Below, one piece after another: positions 16,932 to 24,645 of a DNA stretch of 63,558 nucleotides. The notes under the pieces were generated by a model that made no database searches, had not been told where the DNA came from, and saw nothing but the letters and a program-made list of their open reading frames with translations. The translations under genes and the position numbers were made by a program. This DNA is from Bifidobacterium aerophilum (GTDB lineage: Bacteria; Actinomycetota; Actinomycetes; Actinomycetales; Bifidobacteriaceae): positions 1-63,558 of the forward strand of contig NZ_WHZW01000009.1 in assembly GCF_010667685.1 (NCBI RefSeq). The letters are read 5' to 3'. How positions within the stretch are numbered: position 1 is the stretch's first letter; every line of letters starts with the position of its first letter.

Positions 16932-17627
16932 TGGAGTATCGATCTTGTATCCCAGCCCGCGCACGGTGGTCAGGTACTTGGGATGCGCCGGGTCGACCTC
17001 GATCTTGGCGCGCACGCGCTTGACGTGCACGTCGAGCGTCTTCGTGTCCCCCACGTAATCCGACCCCCAGATGCGGTCGATGAGCTGGTGGCGCGTCATC
17101 ACGCGCCCCTTGTTCTGCATGAGGTATTCGAGCAGTTCGAATTCCTTGAGCGGGAAGAACACGTTCTCGCCGCGCACGCTCACCTGATGCTGGCCGATGC
17201 GCATGACGATGTCGCCGCAGGTCAGCGGCATGTCGCCGTCCGCGTTGCCCGCCACTTCGGCGACCATCTGGTTGCGGCGCAGCACGGCGCGGATGCGCGC
17301 GAGCAGCTCACGGAACGAGTACGGCTTGGTCACATAGTCGTCCGCGCCGATCTCAAGGCCCACGACCTTGTCGATCTCGGCGCTTTTCGCGGTGAGCATG
17401 ATGATCGGCACGCGGCTCTGCTCGCGGATGCGGCGGCACAGCGCGGTGCCGTCCAGACCGGGCAGCATCAGGTCGAGCAGGATCAGGTCGAACCCGCCGT
17501 GCGTGAACAGCTCCAGCCCCTCCTCGCCGGTCGCGGCGGCGGACACGTCGTAGCCTTCGCGCGTGAGCTGGTACACCAGCGGCTCTCGATACGACTCCTC
17601 GTCTTCAACGATAAGAATGCGGGTCAT
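16923..17627 (-). CDS. regX3: Phosphate-responsive response regulator, RegX3/PhoB type
   Basis: 234 aa OmpR/PhoB-family regulator. The receiver domain has the phosphoacceptor Asp52 (LILLDLMLPGLDG), acidic pocket VEDEE and switch Lys in VTKPYS. The C-terminal winged helix (FPLKEFELLEYLMQNKGRVMTRHQLI ... TLDVHVKRVRAKIE) binds DNA. It sits between senX3 and pstS; the 155-nt gap before it holds a GTTCACC half-site (near 17719) and TACGAT, so it may also have its own promoter. The last codons lie in a 39-bp repeat. Confidence 0.93.
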   Translation of the reverse strand: MTRILIVEDEESYREPLVYQLTREGYDVSAAATGEEGLELFTHGGFDLILLDLMLPGLDGTALCRRIREQSRVPIIMLTAKSAEIDKVVGLEIGADDYVTKPYSFRELLARIRAVLRRNQMVAEVAGNADGDMPLTCGDIVMRIGQHQVSVRGENVFFPLKEFELLEYLMQNKGRVMTRHQLIDRIWGSDYVGDTKTLDVHVKRVRAKIEVDPAHPKYLTTVRGLGYKIDTPTE

Positions 17628-17782
17628 CTGTCCTTAGTCCTGTTCCTCTGTTGATTTCGTCTCATCTCGTCCCGGCACAGGCGACGATCTCACTGCTGAG
17701 GCAATATCGTAGCCGTTCGGTGAACCGAATATGACGAACTTCCCCAACTACGTAACTCATCGCGCGAACTATATCAACGTAG

Positions 17783-19084
17783 TCATGCCGAAGGTTTCGC
17801 ATCCTTGCGATCGTCGCCGGCGGCCGGCAGTTCGATCGTGAACGTCGACCCCTCGCCCTCGCGCGACCATACGGAGATCGTGCCGCCGCACTCCTGCACG
17901 CAATGCTTGGTGATCGCCAGCCCCAGCCCGGAACCGCCCGTTTCGCGCGAGCGCGCCGGATCGACCCGGTAGAACCGTTCGAAGACACGTCCCAGCGATT
18001 CGGCGGGGATGCCGATGCCCTGATCGACCACGCGGATCGTGACCTTGCCGTGTTGCTCGGCGACGCCGACCGCAACGACCGTATGCGCGGGCGAATAGTG
18101 GATCGCGTTCTCGACGAGGTTCTTGACGGCGGTTTTCAGCGACTCGTCGTCGGCCATCACGGTCACCTCGTCGCCGACCTCGGCCGCGGAACCATCGTCC
18201 GCGCCACCGGGCACGACGAGCGGCACCGACGTGCCGTTGTCGGTCAGCCGGATGGCGATGTTCTTGGCGTCGGCCTGCGGCTGGTTCTCGCCGATCGCAT
18301 CGCGCACGACCGTCATTACCGACACCGGTTTCATCTCGACCACGCCTTCCATCGACTGCGCCTTCTGCAGGTCGATCAGACGACGCACGAGTTCGGTCAG
18401 CCGGTTCGACTCCTTGACCACGCGGCCGGAGAAATACCGCACCGCGTCCGGATCGTCCGCGGCATCGGTGATCGTCTCGGCGAGCAGCGAGATCGCGCCG
18501 ACCGGCGTTTTCAGCTCATGCGAGACATTGGTGACGAAATCACGGCGCATCGCCTCAAAACGACGTTGCTCGCTCATGTCGGTGAGAAACACCGCGTACA
18601 GGCCGTCCACAATGCGACCGGTGCGCACCCTCAGATACAGCAGATCCGAGGGAACCTCCTGTCCCGGCCGCACGCCGCGACCGTCGGCCGCGTCGGACCG
18701 GTGGCCGAGATCGGCGGAAATCGTCACCTCGCGTTCGCGCGCCCGACCGTCCGCGACGGTGAGCGAAAGGAAATCCTTGATTTCGTCGGAGTCGAGGCCG
18801 TGATCGACGAGCGCGAACTGTTTCACGCCGGGACTGAAGTAGCGCACGTTGCCGATCGCGTCGCAGATGACGACCGATTCGGGGGCGACCTCGATCAGAC
18901 CGCGTTCGGCGTCGCGCACCGGCACACCCTCGCCGAACAGCGACTGCCGGGCCGGGTCGCGCAACAGCTCGGCGACCTGAGCGTCGCCGCGGCGACGGCC
19001 GGCGTCATAGGCGAGCACGGCGGCTATGGCCGCGGCCATGGCCATAGCCAGCAGCACGATGAGTGCGATCTGCCACCACATCAT
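17783..19084 (-). CDS. senX3: Sensor histidine kinase, SenX3/PhoR type
   Basis: 433 aa. One N-terminal membrane segment (about 4-26), a PAS-like sensor region (about 65-170), the HisKA motif FVTNVSHELKTPVGAI with phosphoaccepting His189, and an HATPase domain with N box NLVENAIHYSP, G1 DQGIGIP and G2 GGSGLGLAI. It phosphorylates the adjacent RegX3-type regulator under phosphate limitation. The start is taken as ATG 19084 (GGAAGGG upstream); the frame extends to 19153 without support. Confidence 0.92.
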   Translation of the reverse strand: MMWWQIALIVLLAMAMAAAIAAVLAYDAGRRRGDAQVAELLRDPARQSLFGEGVPVRDAERGLIEVAPESVVICDAIGNVRYFSPGVKQFALVDHGLDSDEIKDFLSLTVADGRAREREVTISADLGHRSDAADGRGVRPGQEVPSDLLYLRVRTGRIVDGLYAVFLTDMSEQRRFEAMRRDFVTNVSHELKTPVGAISLLAETITDAADDPDAVRYFSGRVVKESNRLTELVRRLIDLQKAQSMEGVVEMKPVSVMTVVRDAIGENQPQADAKNIAIRLTDNGTSVPLVVPGGADDGSAAEVGDEVTVMADDESLKTAVKNLVENAIHYSPAHTVVAVGVAEQHGKVTIRVVDQGIGIPAESLGRVFERFYRVDPARSRETGGSGLGLAITKHCVQECGGTISVWSREGEGSTFTIELPAAGDDRKDAKPSA

Positions 19085-19205
19085 GGAAACAACCCTTCCG
19101 CGCGAAACGAATGCTACGGTTCCAGCGTAGTGGGCGACATGCGTAGTTTGCACGCACGGCTACGTAAGTTCAACGGCTGTTCACGTTGGGGCGGCGGATT
19201 CCGAC

Positions 19206-19913
19206 TTACAGCCGCTTGAGGATGTTGACGGCGAGCGCGGCGGCGGTGTTCGCGTATTCGGAGATGTCGAACTCCTTGAACACCTCGTAATCGGTGTCGG
19301 CGTTGTCGCTCAGGGCACGGATCACGAGCGCGGGCACGCCGTTGCGGGCGGCGACGTGCGCGACGGCCGCGCCTTCCATCTCGACCGCGTCGGCGCCGGT
19401 GTCGTGGATGGTCTTCGCGACCTGCTCGGGCGAGTCGACGAAATAGTTGCCGGACGCGATGATGCCGGTGATATGCGTGATGCCCATGTCGTTGAGGGCC
19501 GCGTCGGCGAGCGCGAGCAAGCGGTCGTCGGAGTGGAATTCCTCGACCGGGGTCTCCTCGGTGCCGGGCGTCCACTGGCCGACGAGACGCATGTCGGTGT
19601 CGAGGTAGCGCAGCGTGCCGCCGAGCACCACGTCGTTGATGTGCAGGTGGGTGTTGAGGTTGCCGGCGATGCCGGAGAAGATGACGGCGTCCGGCCGGTA
19701 GGCGTCGATGAGGCGCTGCGTGGTGGCGGCCGCGTTGACGAGGCCCATGCCGCCGACGGTTGCGGCGACGGCGATGGTCTTGCCGTCGGTGGTTTCGATG
19801 GTGCCGCGCGACACGTCGAGGCTGGCAGCGCGGTCGTGTTCGACGTTGTTCAGCGAGCCGGCGATGTGCGCGACTTCTTCGGTGAGTGCGCCGATGATGG
19901 CGATGGTGGTCAT
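19206..19913 (-). CDS. mtnN: 5'-methylthioadenosine/S-adenosylhomocysteine nucleosidase
   Basis: 235 aa. It hydrolyses SAH and MTA to adenine plus ribosylhomocysteine or methylthioribose, recycling products of methylation and feeding LuxS. The catalytic elements are present: IIGALTEEV at the N-terminus, VEMEGAAVAHVAA (substrate-binding Glu) and IRALSDNAD (catalytic Asp). It begins 15 nt after the stop of the upstream DAHP synthase gene and is likely co-transcribed with it, although no pathway link is obvious. Confidence 0.94.
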   Translation of the reverse strand: MTTIAIIGALTEEVAHIAGSLNNVEHDRAASLDVSRGTIETTDGKTIAVAATVGGMGLVNAAATTQRLIDAYRPDAVIFSGIAGNLNTHLHINDVVLGGTLRYLDTDMRLVGQWTPGTEETPVEEFHSDDRLLALADAALNDMGITHITGIIASGNYFVDSPEQVAKTIHDTGADAVEMEGAAVAHVAARNGVPALVIRALSDNADTDYEVFKEFDISEYANTAAALAVNILKRL

Positions 19914-19928
19914 GTGGATTCCTTTCAG

Positions 19929-21155
19929 TCACTTCCAGCGGCGGGCGGAGACGGCGTCGGCGAGCTCGTGCAGCAGACGTTCCGTGTCCTCCCAGCTGAT
20001 GCATTTGTCGGTGATCGACTTGCCGTAGACGAGCTGGTCGAGCGGCGCGGCGGGCTGATTGCCGCCTTCGATGAAGCTTTCCATCATCACGCCGGTGATT
20101 CCGGTCTCGCCGTCGGCGATGCGTCGCGCGATGTCGCGCACCACTTCGGCCTGGCGATGCTCGTCCTTGCCGGAGTTGCCGTGCGAGCAGTCGATGATCA
20201 GTCCGTGCGCGGCGGCCGACTCGGCCGGCATCATCGCGCGGATGTCGTCCATCGCGCGGGCGACGGACTCGGCGTCGTAATTCGGGCCGTGGATCGAGCC
20301 GCGCAGCACGACGTGGCAGTCCGGATTGCCGAGCGTTTCGACCGCGCACGCGCGGCCCATGTGGTCGATGCCGAAGAACGTGTGCTGCTGCGCGGACGCG
20401 TAGCAGCCGTTGACGGCGGCCTTGACCGAACCGTCGGTCGCGTTCTTGAAGCCGATCGGCATGGACATGCCGGACGCCAGCTGGCGGTGCACCTGCGATT
20501 CGGTGTTGCGCGCGCCGATCGCGCCCCAGCTCACCGCGTCCGCGATGAACTGCGGGCTGGTCGGCTCAAGGAATTCGGTCGCGGCGGCCAGCCCCTCGTC
20601 CAGCACGCCGAGCAGCGTCTTGCGGGCGAGCAATAGGCCCTTGCGGATGTTATGCGAACCGTCGATGTCCGGGTCGTTGATCAGGCCCTTCCAGCCGACC
20701 GTGGTGCGCGGCTTCTCGAAGTACACGCGCATGACGATGAGCAGTTCGCCCTCGACCTCCTTCATCACGCGCGCAAGCCGGTGCGCGTAGTCAAGCGCGG
20801 CGGCCGGGTCGTGCACGGAGCACGGGCCGACGATCACGAGCAGACGATCGTCCTGGCCGTACAGGCATGCGCGGATCTCGTCGCGCGAATAGGCGACGAT
20901 CTCCTGCGCCTGCGGGGTCAGCGGCTGTTCGGCGAGTACCTGAGCGGGCGTGGGCAACGGTTCGAGTTCGACGATGCGACGGTTGATGATCCGGTCGACG
21001 CCGACCTGGTCCTCCCAACGTGGCACGTCGGTGGAAATGAGCGGGTTCTTGCCCTCGCGCATGGCCTGTCGGATGGCGCGCAACTCTTCAGGGGTGTTCA
21101 GCGGCTGCGGGCCGGCGTGGTACGCGGCGCCCCCCATGTTGTTCTGCTGCTGCAT
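19929..21155 (-). CDS. 3-deoxy-7-phosphoheptulonate (DAHP) synthase, class I, copy 1
   Basis: 408 aa. First step of the shikimate pathway: condenses phosphoenolpyruvate with erythrose 4-phosphate. Class I AroF/G/H-type signatures are VIVGPCSVHDPAAALDYA, MRVYFEKPRTTVGWKGLINDPD, IGARNTESQVHRQLASG and IDCSHGNSGKD. A ~70-residue N-terminal extension is typical of regulated enzymes. ATG 21155 follows AAGGAG. A second, similar gene lies immediately upstream on the same strand, separated by a palindromic repeat element. Which aromatic amino acid inhibits which copy cannot be read here. Confidence 0.95.
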   Translation of the reverse strand: MQQQNNMGGAAYHAGPQPLNTPEELRAIRQAMREGKNPLISTDVPRWEDQVGVDRIINRRIVELEPLPTPAQVLAEQPLTPQAQEIVAYSRDEIRACLYGQDDRLLVIVGPCSVHDPAAALDYAHRLARVMKEVEGELLIVMRVYFEKPRTTVGWKGLINDPDIDGSHNIRKGLLLARKTLLGVLDEGLAAATEFLEPTSPQFIADAVSWGAIGARNTESQVHRQLASGMSMPIGFKNATDGSVKAAVNGCYASAQQHTFFGIDHMGRACAVETLGNPDCHVVLRGSIHGPNYDAESVARAMDDIRAMMPAESAAAHGLIIDCSHGNSGKDEHRQAEVVRDIARRIADGETGITGVMMESFIEGGNQPAAPLDQLVYGKSITDKCISWEDTERLLHELADAVSARRWK

Positions 21156-21280
21156 GATGCTCCTTGTAATTCCTTGATCTTCCCCAAGGATAAGGAATCA
21201 CGGGAACAAATGAACGGCCTTCACCGCAGTCGGAGTACCGTGCATGACGGCGCTGATGCCAGTCAAGGCGTCCGAGGTGA

Positions 21281-21490
21281 GGCTTTCTTCAAACATTGAG
21301 GCAGATTCTCGACGGGAACAGGGTCTTTCTGCAAACCCTGAGGCAGCCGCGCCAGACGAGAGCACGCAAAACCCGTGAACACACCCCCTTAACCACACGC
21401 TCAGAGCCGGCTCCCAAGAGACGCTGCCTCAAAGTTCGAAGAAAGACCTCTGCACGCGGCGGGATCTGCCTCAAAGTCTGTGAAAAGGCC
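21281..21490. repeat. Nested inverted-repeat element, copy A (210 bp)
   Basis: Outer arms: GGCTTTCTTCAAACATTGAG... (21281-21304) against the complement ending GGCC (21466-21490). Inner arms: 21319-21346, containing GGGTCTTTCTGC...TGAGGCAG, against 21424-21452. Each arm carries TGAGGCAG facing inward. The 75-bp core codes for nothing. It is organised like copy B at 30864-31084 but is more diverged. No transposase or clear target duplication is seen. Confidence 0.85.
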
Positions 21491-21497
21491 GCAATAC

Positions 21498-21529
21498 GAA
21501 TGAGCCGGTCAGGGTTGACCGGCTCATTC
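21498..21529 (-). terminator. Hairpin after DAHP synthase copy 2
   Basis: A perfect 14-bp stem (GAATGAGCCGGTCA) with a 4-nt loop lies 8 nt beyond the gene's stop. The T-run is absent nearby (TTTT occurs 12 nt later), so it is a likely but imperfect terminator. Confidence 0.65.
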
Positions 21530-21536
21530 ACGTTAA

Positions 21537-22667
21537 TCAGGCGGCGCGACGCGTGGCGACCGCGTCGGCAAGCGTGTGCAGCAGCTGCTCGGTGCGATCC
21601 CACGGCACGCACGAGTCGGTAACCGACTGGCCGTACACGAGCTGGTCGAGCGGCGCGGGCTTCTGGTGGCCGGCCACGAGGAAGCTTTCCATCATCACGC
21701 CGAGAATGCCCTGCTCGCCGGCGGCGATACGAGAGGCGATGTTCTCGACGACTTCGGCCTCGACCTTCTCGTCCTTGCCGCAGTTGCCGTGCGCCGCGTC
21801 GATCACGAGACCGTGTTCGCTCGGACCGGACGCCTTGGACTTCTTGAGGTCGGCGAGCGCCTTCGCCACGGATTCCGCGTCGTAGTTCGGACCGGTGTTC
21901 GAGCCGCGCAGCACGAGATGGCAGTCCGGGTTGCCTTTGGTTTCGGCGGAGATGACCCGGCCGTCGAGGTTGATGGACAGGAAGTGGTGTTCGAACGCGG
22001 CCGCATAGCATGAGTCGGCGGCCGGCTTGATCGAACCGTCGGTGGCGTTCTTGAAGCCGACCGGCATCGACAGGCCTGACGCGAGCTCGCGGTGCACCTG
22101 CGATTCGGTGTTGCGCGCGCCGATCGCGCCCCAGCTGATCAGGTCACAGATGTACTGCGGGGTGATCGGGTCGAGCCATTCGGTAGCGGTCGGCAGGCCG
22201 AGGCCGAGCACGTCGGTGAGCACCTTGCGGGCGAGCCACATGCCCTTGCGGATGTCGAAGCGGCCGTTGAGATCGGGGTCGTTGATCAGGCCCTTCCAGC
22301 CGATCGTGGTGCGCGGCTTCTCGAAATACACGCGCATGACGATGAGCAGACGGTCATTGAGCTCGCGGTTGACCGCGGCGAGCTTGGTCGCGTACTCGTG
22401 CGCGGCCTTCGGATCGTGGATGGAGCACGGGCCGACAATGACGAGCAGACGGTCGTCGCGACCGTGGAGGATATCGCGGATCTGCTGGCGCGATTGCAGG
22501 ACGAGATCGCTCATCTCGTCGGTGAGCGGCAGTTCCTTGAGGAAATAGCGCGGGGCCGGGATCGGGTCGAGCTGGCGGATGTTCACGTCCACCGTTTCGG
22601 GGAACACGGCGTTCGTGCTCAGACGACGCTCGTCCTCGGAACTGTCCGGACCGCGAAGTGCTGCCAT
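21537..22667 (-). CDS. 3-deoxy-7-phosphoheptulonate (DAHP) synthase, class I, copy 2
   Basis: 376 aa, same reaction and motifs as the neighbouring copy (VIVGPCSIHDPKAAHEYA, MRVYFEKPRTTIGWKGLINDPD, IGARNTESQVHRELASG, IDAAHGNCGKD). The start is ATG 22667 with GGAGAAC upstream; the open frame to 22832 is unsupported. Its N-terminal extension is about 30 residues shorter than copy 1. The two genes are clearly paralogues from an old duplication. A hairpin follows the stop, so copies 1 and 2 may be separate transcripts. Confidence 0.94.
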   Translation of the reverse strand: MAALRGPDSSEDERRLSTNAVFPETVDVNIRQLDPIPAPRYFLKELPLTDEMSDLVLQSRQQIRDILHGRDDRLLVIVGPCSIHDPKAAHEYATKLAAVNRELNDRLLIVMRVYFEKPRTTIGWKGLINDPDLNGRFDIRKGMWLARKVLTDVLGLGLPTATEWLDPITPQYICDLISWGAIGARNTESQVHRELASGLSMPVGFKNATDGSIKPAADSCYAAAFEHHFLSINLDGRVISAETKGNPDCHLVLRGSNTGPNYDAESVAKALADLKKSKASGPSEHGLVIDAAHGNCGKDEKVEAEVVENIASRIAAGEQGILGVMMESFLVAGHQKPAPLDQLVYGQSVTDSCVPWDRTEQLLHTLADAVATRRAA

Positions 22668-22836
22668 TATGATGTTCTCCTCTGCTGCTGTGTCTCTTTG
22701 CGTACGACGATGCCGCGTGCTGCGATACCGAACACAGGATAGTCGAGGGGTGCGGGATTGGGTAATTCGAGACTGGAATGTGGATATGGGATGCCTATGG
22801 TCACAACGAAACGCCGCACGTATGCCCCGCAATATG

Positions 22837-22892
22837 CGTGTGGCGGTTTTTACTCGCTGAGTAGGTGCTCAGCGAGTAAAAACCGCCACACG
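22837..22892. repeat. 56-bp hairpin with 25-bp perfect arms
   Basis: Arms 22837-22861 and 22868-22892 are exact complements around TAGGTG. They contain an A5/T5 run internally but no external T-tract, so termination is not obvious. It lies in the 417-bp gap between the two minus-strand genes aroF copy 2 and pepC, with further palindromes at 22978-22997 (8-bp arms) and 23009-23029. Confidence 0.85.
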
Positions 22893-23008
22893 GGATGACT
22901 CTGGGAGCCAAGCCTTGTTGGGCTTACGCAATTACGGACTCGCCTGCGGCGAGGCTGGTTTCTGCCCTCGGCATTCCGGACGGCTTGTCAGCCGTCCGCC
23001 AGGCCTAC

Positions 23009-23029
23009 GAACAGTCCACTGGACTGTTC
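23009..23029. repeat. 21-bp palindrome, inverted copy of 16853-16873
   Basis: Arms GAACAGTCCA and TGGACTGTTC with central C; the copy at 16853 has central G, so the two are reverse complements of each other. Flanking bases differ, pointing to a short repeat family rather than a duplicated segment. Confidence 0.8.
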
Positions 23030-23049
23030 GTTACACGGCCTGTCGCCTC

Positions 23050-23100
23050 GGGCGCTCTTGCCTGATCGAGCCCGCTGGGCTCGATCAGGCAAGAGCGCCC
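23050..23100 (-). terminator. 24-bp-arm hairpin covering the pepC stop codon
   Basis: Perfect arms 23050-23073 and 23077-23100 (GGGCGCTCTTGCCTGATCGA and onward) around GCT. The right arm contains the last codons and stop of pepC (23085-23087). There is no T-run; it probably blocks 3' exonucleases and ends the message. Confidence 0.75.
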
Positions 23101-24431
23101 ATCGGATCCCAAGCCGGGAGCATGGTGGCCGGCTCTTCGAGGGCGGCCTGATACTCGGCGGGGAGCATCGCCTTCGGGACGGCGACCTCGTAGACGTACT
23201 CGGTGAACCAGTCGTCGCTCATGGTGAAGTAGCCCTTGTCGGCGATGTCCTTGCCCCACGAGTTCTCGACGCGCCAGCGACGGGTGGTCTTGCCGTCCTC
23301 GGCCACGTCCACGCCGACGAACGCCATCGCGTGGTTCATCGCGGAGTCGCAGTAGCGCACGCGGTCTTCCTTGTTCAGGTCGAAGTCGAAGTCGTACACC
23401 TTGTCGTACTCGAACAGGTCGGTCGCCCACGCGCCGTTGACGCGGTCCATGAACGGGCCGCAGTCGGCGCCGAACCACACCGGGATGCCCTGCTCTTCGA
23501 GGATCTGACGCACGCAGTCCTTCATGAACTGGTTCGGCACGTTCAGGTACTCGGTCGGGTCGCCGCCCGCCACGTTGCCGAGGTGCTCGATGCCGATCTT
23601 CTTGCCCTTGGCGTGCTCCTGGCGCGGATCGTCCACGAGGCACACGTAGCTTTCGAGATCGGCGGAGCCGACGTACTTCTTCCAGAACTCGACCGGCGTG
23701 AGCTCGCCGTCGCGGTGGAACTCGCCGTCCTTGTCGGTCCACTCCCAGTCGAAGGAGACCGGCGGCTCGCCGAGGTGAATGGTCAGGATGCGGTGGCCGG
23801 CGGCGGTCGCCTCGGACACGATCTCGGCGGTCTTCTCGGCATCGCCGGCGGCGGCGAACAGGCGCGCGACAGCGGTGTGCAGCATGTGACGCAGCTGCGT
23901 GTTCATCGGGCCGGTGTTCTTGGAGGACTCGGTCTCCGGGAACAGGTCCTTCGGCACGGCGCCGTACTTCTTGTACACGTTCATGGCCATCGTCCACTGG
24001 CCGCCGTCACCCATCACGTCGTCGAGCAGGTGCTTGATGAGGCGGGAGTCGTTCGGCTCGCCCGCGGCCACGAGGGCGGCCACGTCCTTGAGGAAGTAGT
24101 TGACGCGCTCGAGCTTGTCGTAGTACATCGCGTAGTTCTGCGAGAACTCGAACTCCTTCAAGTTCATGTTCTTCTTGGCGACGAAACGCGCGACGTTCAG
24201 CGAGCTGAACAGCCAGCAACGGCCGGAGCGGTCCTGGTGCGTGACCTCGCCGTTGTCGACGATCGTCGAGAAACGACGCTGCAGCAGGCGGGCGCGGTCG
24301 TAGTTGCGGGCGACCTTGTCGATGCCGGCCGCGGTCACGGCGTTCATGGCGAGACGGTTGGTGCCGTCGGCGTCGAATTCGTCACGCAGCTTGCCCAGCG
24401 CGTCGGCGCTCAGAGCGGTGATTTCGCTCAT
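23085..24431 (-). CDS. pepC: Aminopeptidase C (bleomycin-hydrolase family cysteine peptidase)
   Basis: 448 aa, C1B-family cytoplasmic aminopeptidase that trims peptides. The catalytic Cys is in QDRSGRCWLFSSLN (near residue 70), His in SAMNHAMAFVGVD and Asn in VENSWGKD. Length matches lactic-acid-bacterial PepC, which forms a hexamer with an internal active site. AAGGAGATCGC lies just before ATG 24431. Its 3' end is folded into a 24-bp-arm hairpin. Confidence 0.95.
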   Translation of the reverse strand: MSEITALSADALGKLRDEFDADGTNRLAMNAVTAAGIDKVARNYDRARLLQRRFSTIVDNGEVTHQDRSGRCWLFSSLNVARFVAKKNMNLKEFEFSQNYAMYYDKLERVNYFLKDVAALVAAGEPNDSRLIKHLLDDVMGDGGQWTMAMNVYKKYGAVPKDLFPETESSKNTGPMNTQLRHMLHTAVARLFAAAGDAEKTAEIVSEATAAGHRILTIHLGEPPVSFDWEWTDKDGEFHRDGELTPVEFWKKYVGSADLESYVCLVDDPRQEHAKGKKIGIEHLGNVAGGDPTEYLNVPNQFMKDCVRQILEEQGIPVWFGADCGPFMDRVNGAWATDLFEYDKVYDFDFDLNKEDRVRYCDSAMNHAMAFVGVDVAEDGKTTRRWRVENSWGKDIADKGYFTMSDDWFTEYVYEVAVPKAMLPAEYQAALEEPATMLPAWDPMGALA

Positions 24432-24645
24432 GCGATCTCCTTCGTATCGAAAACTTCAGGCTTGGGTATGCAAGCCCGCACATGCTACGGCACCCCGCTC
24501 CCCCGACGGCCGCATGGCGGTCATCGTCAGGGAACGGGGTGCCGTAGCGACAAACATGTCCAGTCTACTCGACCCGCGTTACCGTTCACGGCCGTGTTGC
24601 GATGCTCTCACACACGATCCGGGAACGAACGTCACTCGCCGGATG

